Source of the DNA: Didymodactylos carnosus
Taxonomy: Eukaryota; Rotifera; Eurotatoria; Philodinida; Philodinidae
Direction of reading: 5' to 3'
Assembly (NCBI GenBank): GCA_905250885.1
Contig: CAJNOQ010000304.1
Span: 1 to 55,677 of the forward strand
DNA length: 55,677 bases
Shown: positions 1 through 11,800 of the stretch, one piece after another
How positions within the stretch are numbered: the first letter of the stretch is position 1
Layout of the letters: each line of letters begins with the position of its first letter
Translations under genes and position numbers: made by a program
The notes under the pieces: model-generated
The model's database searches: none
Told to the model about the DNA's origin: nothing
What the model saw: the letters and a program-made list of their open reading frames with translations, nothing else

Positions 1-333
1 TTTCCGAAGCCCTCGATATTTCGCCTTTGCTAACTCTTTCGGAAAACAAAAAGACATGGACTAGAAAGAGAATTTTCCGTGGATTCCAAATATTACTTTA
101 TTCTTGAACGATAACCTTTCGTTCGTCCGTGGCAGCCAAATCATTTTCTACCAACTTTTACAATTATATAATTTTAAAAGTTGGTAAAAAAGAATTGCAA
201 CCACAGAGTGAATGAAAAGCCATCGTTCAAGAATAAAGTGATATTTGGAATCCACGGAAAATTCTCTTTCTAGTCCATGTCTTTTTGTTTTCCGAAAGAG
301 TTAGCAAAGGCGAAATATCGAGGGCTTCGGAAA
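1..333. repeat. Near-perfect foldback palindrome (MITE-like), possibly continuing left of the window
   Basis: The arms 1-120 and 214-333 are reverse complements with only about three mismatches. The pairing continues more loosely inward to a centre near 167, so almost the whole element can fold into one hairpin. The left arm begins at base 1, so the true end may lie outside the window. No ORF lies inside. Near-identical arms suggest recent insertion or arm homogenisation. A target duplication cannot be checked on the left side. Confidence 0.9.
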
Positions 334-2193
334 AACATCTCTGAAAAATCGAAATTTAATGTTAAGAATCCCCGATTTGCGGAGGTCGGTGGAAAATTGA
401 ATTCTGCATCGAGCTGTTGAATCAGAAAAATATTTTAGTTGACGGAAGTGGCTGAATTTACAGATAACTTTCGAAAAATGTTTTCCGAAAAACCTTGGAA
501 AATTTGAAGTTTTGGGGTTTTTTCTCCCTTCCTATGCACTGCGGAATGTTCATTTATACATATTCAGACGTAGAATTTCATTCTGCGTCGAATGACGTAT
601 AATTCAATTGGTTTTAAAAGAAAAATTTTCAGGTTTTTCCGAGGTGTGCTGACCGTTTTAGACAAGAGGCCCCCGAGTGTTTTCCGTCATTTCCCCAAAA
701 ATTCGACGACGGTTCATGGTAGTACTCTGGGTCTACTTCACGAAATCGTAGAGAGCCCTTCAGACGGACCATCTTCGGTTGCAAAATCCTCTTTGCAAAA
801 CGGCCGATGACGTTTTGTCTATGTCTAAAGAATAAACTATTTCTTGAGAACGCTTAACTCAAACAAGTTCAAATTTTTATCATGGATAGTACTCATACCA
901 AGACAGCTCTGGTAAAAATTTAAGCTCATTAGCATTTGATTTGACGAAATTATAGCGTAAGCAAAATTTTTGACTGGAAAATCGCTTTTTTTCCGCATTT
1001 TACGACCTTTTTTGCAAGCGCTCTAGCGTCGAGGGAAAGCACTTTGGAAAAAAATGCCAAGAGACAAAAATGTTCAGGACACATTTCTCTATCTGCTCTA
1101 AAAATTTGACAAAGATTTGTGATAGTTCATTGAGCAAGCTATGCGGAAAAAGTACGTTTCTATCGTGCACTGCCTCATAAAAGAACGAAAGAAATATTAA
1201 AATTTTACTTATTCCTGAAATTTAATTTTCGCATCAAGAGTCGCGTTCCCGATTGATATTCATCAAAGTACCGATCAAATACAGAATTTCCGAAAATAAA
1301 AAAATTATTCTCCGGACTCCCGTCGTGAATCATGCCACGAAATAGCTCTTCTGCTCTAGAATCACTATAAGAAGAATGGGTTAGGATCATGGCGCGATTC
1401 TAAGAGTTCACCTAGGATTTGATTCTACGGGATTGCGCCATGATGCTAAGAGGTCTAACAAGACCCGCCGTGACAAAATTGCGTCTTATTTTGCGACTCT
1501 TATCGCGATCGCGATGCGCAACTTTTTGGCGTGAGTCCCGCCGTGACTTCAGCATGAAAGTTGACATGGATTGACTTATGAGACCTTAACGTCAATTGCG
1601 TAAACGATCATACTGCCTCTAGCAGCAATGCTTGTCTTCAGAAAAGATTTACCAATAATTTTAAAAGCTGACAGTGGAAAGATACCACAAGAAAAACTAA
1701 AGGGTGGTACGCATCGGTACCGAACAATTGTTCATAGAGTATAGTTTATACAGTCACGGGTGCACACCGATACTAGGAAGAATGTAAAATCTCGCACTGG
1801 TGCGCATCCGAATGCGATCAGTGCCGATAAAAAATTATTTTTCAGGATTCGCTCAGGTTTTTAAGATAGAGAAGAAATTATAGTCTAAGACGCAGTGTGC
1901 AACTGTATTGTACAATCTGGTAAATTTCAATAAACTGATAAACTCCTCTAACTTCCTCAAATATTAACTGGGAAGATGCTTAAGTTAAAATCCGTCTGTC
2001 TTTCGATAGAAGAACTTGAGATAAAAACCTAGACTTAACAATGGATAAAGCTGAGATTTAGAGCTATCGAATGATAAAAAAACATTTTTCTAGCTTTATT
2101 TATTTATTTATTCAAGAGATAATGACGTTACAAATTTTTTCTCTTCATTGTTGATTCGCCGCTTACTATGTGACGTAAACTGTTTTTGAGTAA
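334..2193. other. Gene-free stretch left of the small minus-strand ORF
   Basis: I see no credible coding region. A short hairpin pairs 1386-1398 with 1432-1444 (one mismatch, CATGGCGC core). The element CCCGCCGTGAC occurs twice, near 1466 and 1542. GC-rich segments containing GCATCGGTACCG near 1708 and CACCGATAC near 1767 are in inverted orientation to each other and look like a decayed hairpin. The run of AATAAA-type signals on the minus strand (2095-2112) may serve as the poly(A) signal of the ORF that ends at 2194. Confidence 0.5.
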
Positions 2194-2421
2194 CTAACCT
2201 GAATTATTTGTTAAAAGTGAACTGGTAGTTGTCTTTTTAATATTAGAATTAAATGGATCAGTCTTCAATTTTTTTGGTGTAAAACTTGCAGTGTTTGAAA
2301 TGTTGTTATTATTCGCAGAAGTCAACTTTGGATCGCTGTTGTGTTTGTTTAAATCATCGACTGTATCATTATTCTCTTCATTTTTACTGTTTATCTCGAT
2401 TTTTAGATTCTGATCTAACAT
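2194..2421 (-). CDS. Small unrecognised Asn/Ser/Thr/Lys-rich ORF, or first exon of a larger gene
   Basis: An ORF of 75 codons starts at 2421. I do not recognise it. The predicted peptide is hydrophilic and rich in N, S, T, D and K, with a basic stretch PKKLKTDPF near residue 49, which suggests a disordered and perhaps nuclear protein. Two things argue that it is real. A 3' acceptor (GTTTTTAG) lies 7 nt upstream of the ATG, as in the recognised genes here. It also follows PIGW on the same strand after 264 bp. The last sense codons are TCA GGT and then TAG; the G|GTTAGT overlapping the stop is a good splice donor, so this could be exon 1 of a longer protein. However, no convincing downstream exon is visible, and an AATAAA run follows about 80 bp later. 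Either reading is possible. Confidence 0.35.
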   Translation of the reverse strand: MLDQNLKIEINSKNEENNDTVDDLNKHNSDPKLTSANNNNISNTASFTPKKLKTDPFNSNIKKTTTSSLLTNNSG

Positions 2422-2428
2422 TTTTTTT

Positions 2429-2430
2429 CT
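2429..2430 (-). other. Candidate trans- or cis-splice acceptor before the small ORF
   Basis: On the minus strand the AG of GATATGTTTTTAG is followed by seven A residues and then the ATG at 2421. Confidence 0.35.
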
Positions 2431-2685
2431 AAAAACATATCTAAAACAGAAAAATGAAACAAACTGGTTAAAATATCAAGTTTCTTAAAGTCTCATTTTA
2501 AAACCATAATTAGTGTAATATCTTAGACATAATCTAAGAAGAAAACACACGTCTTCTAAAGCCATACGGACCTGATCACAAAAGTCTCTCTGTGACAAAG
2601 ACTAGAAAATCTTAAACATTGAAGATTTATTTTACTAATCTAAATCTACTTCATGTCTAAAAATGAATAATTTACGAATAGCATT

Positions 2686-4195
2686 TCATCTATTTCTTGT
2701 TTTTAGCTTATTCAGAAATAATTTAATAATTGATGGACAAAAATATGCCACAGATGTTACAATCATCATGTATATCAATAGAATAAAAAATGCCACAATG
2801 GATGGTGTCTTTAGTGTATTTATACTTAGATTAACAATTCCAGTCAAAATATTTGCTAATAAAAATACGTCTAATCCTTTATCGTTAATATTTTTTAACA
2901 ATAAAGATTTTGTTATTGTTTCTTGAGAATTCTGTTCTAAATTAATTAATAAATAATAAATGAGTATAAAACCAAACATACAAAAACAGCCTAATCCACA
3001 TATACTTGTAATATAAGATAGATTACAAAGTTTTCTTGAACATGTGCCATATAATGAACACATTGATAATAGAATAAATGATATGAAAAACTGAATAAGT
3101 TTTTTTGTTTTCATAGTTGAAAAATTTTGTTCTAATTCAATAACATTTCGTCCAATATAGACTCCAGCTAAATATAAACATACATAACCACCAAGTGAAT
3201 AGATACCCTCACGATTAGCATCAATAAAATTAGTACGTAACGAGGAATAAGAAATTAAATAAAATTCAATATTGAAATATTTTAGTATAATGAATTCGTG
3301 GACAATTAAAACACCGAGAAATAGTGAAATAATATGTTGAGATGAGAATAACAGGAATAATAGTGTTGCTATCAGTTTCATAACACACAATATAATAAAA
3401 AAATTCCAATGTACACCATATTCTGTAACATGTTCTGCATAAGATAAATATTTGACAGCAATTAATCGTCCCATACCAAGTAAAAATAATACTAAATTTT
3501 CAATGAGAATATGTTTTATATAGATAGACAAATTTATTCGCCGTTGTTTTCGTGCTTCATAGCTAACCATTCCATGTGCTAATGAAAATAGTCCAACACC
3601 AAGATCCATTCCACTATAACCATAATTTTCTGTTTTAGCAAAACGTCTAGGAAATATATGAAAATCAACACCTAATATACATATACACGTGACAATCATC
3701 ACTTGTGATCGAAATATTTCAATTATACGAGAATAACCACTATTTGATCGAGTTTCTAGACAATAAAAACAAAATATATACCAATCTTAATCTAATAAAA
3801 CAGACTAAAAATAAATTTAAAAAAAGAATTGTAAGCATACCATGTGGATGATTGTTTATTGAAGTATTTGATGTCGAATAGTTTTTTGCGATAAAATATA
3901 ATATAAATGATATTAACCATAGAGATAAATGAAAGTAAAATGTTATTGAGGATAATAAAGTACAAACAAGTACAATCGGAAAAACTAATATGAAATATTC
4001 TAATAAATAACTTTTTACTGACTTGTTCCAAATCATTTGTGTTGACCATATGTTTCGATTAATCATATACTGGATTAATTGACACAAGAAATATGTTGCA
4101 CAAATATTTGATACAATCGACCAAGTTTCAAATAAAGTTGTACCATTTAAATTACTAATAAATTCTTCTTTTTGTTGTTTATAATTTGTATCCAT
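2686..4195 (-). CDS. PIGW: GPI-anchored wall transfer protein 1 homologue, inositol acyltransferase (PIGW/GWT1)
   Basis: Multi-pass ER membrane enzyme that adds an acyl chain to the inositol of GlcN-PI, an early step of GPI-anchor synthesis. Two exons: 4195-3841 and 3755-2686 (minus strand), joined across an 85-bp GT-AG intron. Together they give 474 residues (the human protein has about 504). Start choice: the ATG at 4195 begins MDTNY and is followed by FISNLNGTT, the family's N-terminal signature; an upstream in-frame ATG at 4222 lies beyond a 3' acceptor. Other conserved blocks in exon 2 are DFHIFPRRFAKTENYG, the GMDLGVG stretch, TEYGVHWNFF and NREGIYSLGGY. Many hydrophobic segments span the whole length. 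The frame stays open through the splice and ends in TAG/TAA-type context at 2686, so it appears intact. NIT2 lies upstream on the same strand. Confidence 0.93.
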
Positions 4196-4202
4196 TCGTA
4201 TT

Positions 4203-4204
4203 CT
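4203..4204 (-). other. Candidate splice acceptor 7 nt before the PIGW start
   Basis: On the minus strand TTGTTCTCTGTTAG is followed by AATACGA and the ATG at 4195. This suits spliced-leader addition or the end of a 5' UTR intron. Confidence 0.45.
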
Positions 4205-4825
4205 AACAGAGAACAAGTGCACAAAATTATTATTCTAAAATACTAATAAATTTGAATGATATCTATAAAAATAAGATCGCTAAACCGTTTAAGCTCTGAA
4301 AGATGATAACGTGGAACAAACGTGAATATTTCTGCAGTAAAATTATATAATGACTAGTGATAATAGCTAAACATAATAAAGAGTCTGGAAGAGAAACACC
4401 AATTCATGCCAGATTCTCTACGAAATAACAGATCAACATTTGCCAAAGACAATTAAATTAATTAAAAATACTAATGAAAAAAAGAACACCACTAAACACT
4501 GTTACAAGAAATGTTATAAATTAATGTAAAAACGGTGATGAAAGACTCATTGGCGCAATAAAGATTTTCTGATCATTAAACCCCAATTTTCCTTAGTTAA
4601 AGACAGAGAACTAGATCTTGTTCTAAGTCAAGAAAAGTTTTAAAAATCTTTAATTGCACAAATAATACATCTTAAAAATCTTACTGATCTGAAGCCCAAT
4701 GATTCTACTCCTAGTTACACCACTGGAAAGACTAGCAAATAGAAATATGATCAAACGACAGTATTTCTTCTCTTTTTTTTCTTCTAAACATGAAGTAGAC
4801 ATAATTGAAAATTTGTATAAATTTG
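4205..4825. other. Intergenic region between NIT2 and PIGW
   Basis: About 620 bp of AT-rich DNA. I see no repeat, RNA gene or credible ORF. It must hold the 3' UTR of NIT2 and the outron or promoter of PIGW. Confidence 0.5.
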
Positions 4826-5671
4826 TTATTTTTCTAATTTTTTTTCCTCTAAAGTGTAAACATCATGTCGCTGTTGCGATAGATAAGGTAATTGTTTTCG
4901 TACTGTTTTCAAATGTTCTAAATCAATTTCACCATAAACAATCTCTTCATTCATTTCACACTTTCCAATGATAGTACCCCAAGTGTCAACTAAAGTTGTA
5001 TGTCCCCAAGCTTTATAATCAGCATTTTCATCATGCGCTGGACTAACGCCTGCTACATACATTTGATTATCTAATGCACGGCTTCTAAGTAGAAGTTCCC
5101 AGTGTGCTGGTCCTGTAGTCATATTAAACGCTCCTGGATATAATAATAAATGACAGCCACGTTTTGAATACAGTGAGGCTAATAATGGAAATCTAACATC
5201 ATAACATATGGCTAGTCCCACGCGAAAATCATCCGAAATATCAAATGTCGTTAATTGATTTCCCGGAGCTAATGCATCACTTTCTTTAAATGTTATTTTC
5301 CCAGGAATATCAATATCGAATAAATGCATTTTGCGAAATATTCCGATCAATTCACCATGTGGATTGTAAATAGTTGATGTGTTAAACAATTTTCCGGATT
5401 CATCACGTTCTGGTATTGAGCCACCAACAAGAAATATTTGATTTTGTTTAGCACAATTTTTTAATGCATTTGTTGTTTCACCTGGTATTGTCTCGGCGTA
5501 TTCAGGAAAATATTTGACACCATATGGTGAATTAAAGCATTCTGGTAATACAACTAACTTGGCACCTGTTGAAGCTGCTTTACTGATTAATTCACACGCG
5601 TGACTAATATTTTTCGCCTTTGACGATGAAACCAATAATTGGATTAGTGCAATTTTGAATTTCGAGGACAT
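4826..5671 (-). CDS. NIT2: Omega-amidase NIT2 (carbon-nitrogen hydrolase, nitrilase superfamily)
   Basis: Cytosolic or mitochondrial amidase that hydrolyses alpha-ketoglutaramate and alpha-ketosuccinamate to 2-oxoglutarate and oxaloacetate, closing the glutamine/asparagine transaminase cycle. A single uninterrupted ORF of 281 residues; the family is usually about 276. The catalytic triad is visible: Glu44 in LVVLPECFN, Lys114 in [10 protein letters not shown] and Cys156 in [11 protein letters not shown]. The downstream blocks [28 protein letters not shown] and [10 protein letters not shown] are typical of NIT2 rather than NIT1. The ATG at 5671 gives the family's usual N-terminus with no targeting peptide. 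An acceptor-like CTTTTCTAG lies 13 nt upstream. The gene is intronless in its coding part, unlike the other recognised genes here. Confidence 0.96.
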   Translation of the reverse strand: MSSKFKIALIQLLVSSSKAKNISHACELISKAASTGAKLVVLPECFNSPYGVKYFPEYAETIPGETTNALKNCAKQNQIFLVGGSIPERDESGKLFNTSTIYNPHGELIGIFRKMHLFDIDIPGKITFKESDALAPGNQLTTFDISDDFRVGLAICYDVRFPLLASLYSKRGCHLLLYPGAFNMTTGPAHWELLLRSRALDNQMYVAGVSPAHDENADYKAWGHTTLVDTWGTIIGKCEMNEEIVYGEIDLEHLKTVRKQLPYLSQQRHDVYTLEEKKLEK

Positions 5672-5684
5672 TTTTTAACTAAAT

Positions 5685-5686
5685 CT
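5685..5686 (-). other. Candidate splice acceptor 13 nt before the NIT2 start
   Basis: On the minus strand CATTAATCTTTTCTAG precedes ATTTAGTTAAAAA and the ATG at 5671. The 103-codon ORF that runs into this site from upstream (5986-5675) has no coding character and would be outron or 5' UTR intron. Confidence 0.45.
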
Positions 5687-8600
5687 AGAAAAGATTAATG
5701 AAAGAATTAAACATTTGCTCGACTCTACAATGAGACCAGAAATTCCATAAAAGTAAAACGTTCGTCCAGCGATAAGAGAAATCTTTGGGAAAAAGGCGTC
5801 TTCTTGTTCAAAACTGCGCAAATAAGTTCTGCACACGTATTTTATGTTTATCACTCTATTATTTTTTTGACCCTGAAAAAGTGCAATCGATCTCAAGTCA
5901 ATGGGCAAAAAACCCAAAAAGTGCGTGGATTGTGACCTAGCTTCTGACGAATCTTGACTAAATGTAGCTAAAGTGAGATTGTTCACACGCCGCGCTTAAT
6001 ATCTTTTACCATTAGAGAGTAGAGATTGGATTGATTAAACAAAATTAATCTACAATCTACAAGTAAAATTTTTTTACAACTGTTATGAAGATTGATATAT
6101 CAACTTGAAAAAAAGATGTTTAGAACACCACAACGACATATTAGGTCCTCTCTAAACCACTGTCAGACTGACTAACCGCTTATTTCTCTACCCTGAAACG
6201 ACTATAATGACATCCATATAATAGTTTTTCTAATGGCATTTTTAATCTAAGTGGAATGAACCACTTTGTGCTGAGTTCCAAACTGGCACTTTCCATTTAA
6301 CTCCATACTACACAGTGGACGAAGTGTTTCAATACAAATTTGCGGCAAGCAACATTTGTATAACAGTCGAAAACAAATGTAGGAGAAATGAAATCAAATA
6401 TATGTGATGATTTATAAGTGAAACTATGTCACTGAAAACAGTTATCCTGGGGAACTTATAGTGGAGAATAGAAAAAAATGTTGAAAACTTTAATAAGCAA
6501 AGTGAATTCTGTATTTTGGAAAATCCTTTTTTCGAATGCCGAGAATCACTTTGCTTCTTCTATAAAGATCACTAGCCATCACAGACACTACATATAAGTA
6601 TTGAAAGAACCATGCTGAACGGTTAAGTACTCGTGGTATGTTTCAAAAACAATTTCTCCTTAGAGATAGTATATGTTGATTTGTTGTAACTTTTGATATC
6701 TTTTAATTTTCATGTTTTTTATTTATTTTCATTCTCATACAAGCAGAATTGAATATGATAAGTTAACAATCGTGTCTAAATATTTCTTTCTGATTAGAGG
6801 TGTTAGTCGTGTCTCCGTAACCTATAAGTTAGTCAGATAACGCCTCTAATTCTGTTACCGGTCTCAATCAATTTTCGGTGTCCCATTACGTATTCTGATA
6901 CACCTTCTCCGCTGATACACGATTCTGTCAATTTCTACACTTCTGGTGAATCTCCGATGAAATATAGTTTTTGTTTTTATATATATTATAACTTGAAGTG
7001 GCTCCCTCTTCAGAAATTAACTTTATATAATTAAATTCTGACAATACACTTAGGAATGACAATTTTCTAAATGAAAACAGCTATTTTTTGTGAAGCTTTG
7101 AAACTGGAGTTAGAAGAATTTGCTACAAATAATGATGTTTCGACTCGTTTCGAGAAGGTTAGACTTAACGCTTTTTACATGGCGATTTTTTCACGAAAAT
7201 ACAAATTGACGGAACATTATGGTGACTTATATATAATATGAAGAAAGCAAGGACTTTTAATGACAGAAATGAAGATCATTAGTCAGAACTACAGAATCTA
7301 TCTGTTGGCTCAGACGGTTGTGGGAGGAAAACTTATTAATTTTTATAGGTATTTTGGAAAAAGGAATTCTGTTCGTGTTATGATGGGGAATTTTCTGAAA
7401 AACTTTTTCTCTCGAGGAATATTTCCCAATCTCATGGGTAGAATCTGCATCTCTGTCATTAATCGAGTTGAGATATGCATGTGAACTTAGCACATAACAA
7501 TACAAATTAAGTATTGTTTTTTTGCTGAAAAACGGAACGAAATAGTTTTTACACGGAAGGCTAAATACGATGCGAATTCTCTAAATATTTTTACTGATCT
7601 AAGTCGCTCGATCATTTACCGCCCTGCAGTATTTTCAGTAAAAAAATTTTTCCATCTTGGAGTTTTCCACTGTAGAACTAACACTACAGTAGAAAATTTA
7701 TAGTTAGAAGTTGGAGTTTAATCGAAATTTACTTCACAATCAGATCTACAGTTAGAAACACAGTAGGAATATTATAGTAGAAATCACAGTAGATTCTATT
7801 CTCATTAGTGCTCTATATGAACTCAATCGAAGTTATTTTCTTATTTTCACTCACTAACTTCAGATCAACGATTACTCTGTGTAAGACATATATATACACA
7901 CATGTATGTATACATATCTATATGAAAAACTCGATATTACTGGAATACTGTGCTGTTAGATCGACATTTGAAGTAACTAGTGAGCACCGCACTTAATATA
8001 CGTTTGGACACTCAAATCAATAGGACAGGTTTATTTAGACACCTGTACCTAATTTTGAGTTAATAAAATTCAAAGTAAATAATATTTGCCTTTAAAAAAA
8101 CGAATAATTCAGGACTGTTTAACATTAGTTTTTTCGAAGTAGTTAATTTTTTTAAGACTAAGACTGTTTTATTCACGAAAATTAAAAATGATCAAAGGTC
8201 ACCGACCTGTAATAACAATGACTCAAGCGATCCAACACCAAAAGAGTAATAAAAAATAACAAAATAAAGAAGACAACTAAGATTAGAACCAGAAGTAGTA
8301 AAAAAGAATTTTTAAAAAAAGAAAGAAAAAAGAAAAAAGAAAGAAAACATTAACAGAAGATGGAATGCGAACATATCTAGAGTGATGAGGACGTAAAGAT
8401 GAGTAGTGAGGACGATGAATAGTGTAAAAACAGAGGAGAGAGAGTTAGTTCTCTGTGTGTACCTTCTACATTTGTCTATTGTGAACCGTTTTGTAAATAA
8501 AATAAACGGTCAGAAACATTCTTCGATTTAGCATATTCGGATGAATTTCTTGAGTAGTTTTTCATTTTCTCAACTCTTTTTATTGTTTAGTGTGCTATTT

Positions 8601-8799
8601 GTTAATAAGAGAATGTTCTTCTATACATTCTCGATCAATAACTCAACTCTCTGTAGAGTTTCTTGACTTTTAGCAATTTCACAGCCTGTACAAAACATCA
8701 GAAGTCTTGCTTCACACTATGAGTATTAGAACTGCTCTACGTTAATCGAAACGTCTGAATAAAAAATTGAAGTTTATGTGTTCTGTGTTTGTTTATTTC
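5687..8799. other. Divergent intergenic region between NIT2 and EDRF1
   Basis: About 3.1 kb that must contain both promoters. I see no gene. Between 7665 and 7795 a short motif of the form ACAGTAGAA recurs about six times in degenerate form. A purine-rich stretch (A/G) occupies about 8270-8450. Confidence 0.5.
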
Positions 8800-8801
8800 A
8801 G
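8800..8801 (+). other. Candidate splice acceptor 12 nt before the EDRF1 start
   Basis: GTGTTTGTTTATTTCAG is followed by ATAATTTTCATC and the ATG at 8814. A good polypyrimidine tract; no matching donor was identified. Confidence 0.5.
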
Positions 8802-8813
8802 ATAATTTTCATC

Positions 8814-11800
8814 ATGTCTTCGTCGAGTCAATCATCTAGTCTTGTTTCATTGCAATCATCAACAACAACACCCTATCTCAGATTTTCTCAATTAGAAAAA
8901 GATACAGATCTCGATGAACGCAAACCAAATTTTAATCATGAACTGGAACAGTTATTAGCATTTTGGTTAAATGAAAAGAAGAAGAACGACATTTTTGGAA
9001 GGTAACCATTATTATTATTATTTTTTTGGATTATGTTCACTTTCTTTCGTTTTTCAGTTTTCGTACAGCTAATTTACATACAGATTGTCTTGGTGAAGTC
9101 GACGTTATATCGGATGCTGAGGTGAATACAGCTAATCTGAAACTGAAACATTATTGTTTTATTCCGATTTTTCTTTTCTAGCATATCAAAAAATTACTTA
9201 AAGTCCCATTTAATAAACAAAGTCAAATTAGTATGATAGTACACAGAGCTGGTCGTACAATTTTAATCGATGAATTTGATGTACATTCACACTTATTAAG
9301 ATTAGAAAAGGTAATAGAAACTATTTTTCTAGTGATAATGTCTATATATATATATATACTGTTATTTTAGAATGAATGGGCATGGTTTCGGGATTTTTTT
9401 CTTGATACAATTCTTCGTAATATAACAGTAAAACATTTTTATAAGAAAAATAAATCAAGAAATGAATTAATCAATAAAGATCGTTTTGTTAAATTTCTTT
9501 GTCAAAGGTAATGTGTGTAAAAAACAACAACACTTCATTCAATGAAGTTCTTCTATCGTTTTTTTCTTTTTCAGTGTTGAAGCACAAGATGAGTCTAGTC
9601 TCTCGAAATCTCAATGTATAAATTCAATGTCTGATGAATCGATTTCTCCACCACCTCACAACATTAATAATCTTGTTAAAAATAATACCGACAGCAGTGA
9701 TAACAATAATAACAAGAGTTTAAATGATAATGATTTGAACGATCCTCAACAAGCAGATAATACAAATGAGACAAGTTTTAATAAAGCATTACATCGTCAT
9801 GTACTATGGACATTTGAAAATATTAAAATGTTGATTGGTTCAGATTTACCCATATTTGGAGATGAACAACATCCAGCAGTCAGCTTACGATTGAGGTACA
9901 AAGAAAAACTTATAATTCAATTCTTTTTTTACTTCCAAGATTATGTCTTCATCAATTTCTGTTCAAACATCGAATAGTCTTACCACTAAATAATAAAAAT
10001 GATGTTTTTCTTCCAGAGACATGCACAAACCAATTAATGTTTTAACTGGAATCGATTATTGGTTAGATAATTTGATGTGTAATGTCCCTGAATTAGCTAT
10101 GTGTTATCATTTGGATGGTATAGTACAATCTTATGAATTAATCAAAACCGAAGATATCCCATATCGTGAAGGGTCAAATTTTCCACCTACTGTAATTAGA
10201 GATTTGGCAACAAATTTATTATCATTCTTGAAATCGAACGCGACGAAAGAAGGTCATACCTATTGGTTATTCAAAGGTATATGACACTAAATTTAAAAAC
10301 AAATTCCATAAAACTAATCTTGTCGTTTTTTTGAGGTCCGGATGATGATATTGTTAAATTATATGATTTAACGAGTTTGTGTGAAACCAATCGCGATGAT
10401 AATCCCTATACATTACCTGTCGCATTATTATTATACAAAATGGCAAGTAATATGGTAACAAGAAGTGATCATGACACTCGTTCAAAAGAATCTGGTACAA
10501 TTCGTACATTATTAAAACATTGTTTAAACATGTTAGATCCAAATAAATTTCCGGAATACTACTGTGCAGCTGCGTATATGATGAGTGATCTTTACATTGA
10601 TGATAATGTTAGTGAACAATCTTGGACGAGTGACGGCTCAGAAGTAATGGATCCTGACTCATTAAATGACGATGTAAGTATCGAACAGTGATGGCTACAA
10701 AAAGATCTTTGAAAAAGACTAAAGTGATTGTTGAATGTTGTTTAGTTATTATTTGAAAATGAAAAAGAATTTCGTCCGTATACAACTGTCGATATTAATA
10801 CATTAGTTCAACCACAACAACATCGTTTCAAAAATATACCAGATATGGCACGTTTAGGCAACATTCATGGAACATTGAATGCACGAGCATCACAAGCTTT
10901 AAAATATTTAGTAGAGGTATAGTGGTATTTAATCATCGATCGTTACAATAGAATATATATGGATTTTTTTTCTTAATTAAAAAGGCATTGCGTGGTAATG
11001 CTATACATCGTCATTCACAAGCAAATAATGATATGAATTCTCAAAGTGAACAAGATCAATGTCAACAAAAATCAAAATTAGTTGTACCATTACAATATAA
11101 ACCTACAAGAACATCATCAAAAATACTAATTGATAATAAAAATCGTTTAACAGATGATACACGTTTAAAAGCACTTATATTGCATAAAGCGGCAGCAGCA
11201 TATTTTTGTTTAGCTGATGGAAATGAAAAACTCAAACACTATGGATTGTGTTTACGTTCTCTTCGATTAGCATTAAAATGTCATAGTAAGTCTATGATTA
11301 TATCAGAAAGAATTGATATTTAATGTTGAAAAAAGTGACGAAAATGTAAATTGTTTTCTTCTATATTGTTCTAGGTGCAAAAATAAAACTTCAAATATCC
11401 GATACAGAAGCTAAAAAATTGTTATCCTACATTATGAGTATTGCCGGTGATTGTCGTCGAATGATTGCTCATACAACATCATCAGAAGAGATAGATAAAT
11501 ATCGTGAACAGTATAATTTAGATAATGAAATTGACAAAGAATTTGAAAAAGTCACCAGTGAAATAACCGGAGAACAAACTGGTAAACTCATTTTTATTCT
11601 CATCTTAACAAATAATAGAGTTAAATGTTTCATTTATTTTTTTAGAATTCAGTTGGGTATCTGAATTAACACCAATGATAGATCGAAATCTCTTTGCAGC
11701 CGTTCATTCATATGAATATGCAATTAATTTAGTTAAAAATCTTGGTGATAACGAGAGAAAACGTTTAAATTTATTAACAAAACGATTTGGCAATGTTAGA

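Noticed and set aside
1205..1390. Minus-strand ORF of 61 codons with a fairly natural amino-acid mix
   Set aside because: No recognised family, stop codons immediately upstream, and no splice partner in view.
5675..5986. Minus-strand ORF of 103 codons upstream of NIT2
   Set aside because: Different in character from the coding exons and ends at the acceptor before the NIT2 start; best read as leader or outron sequence.
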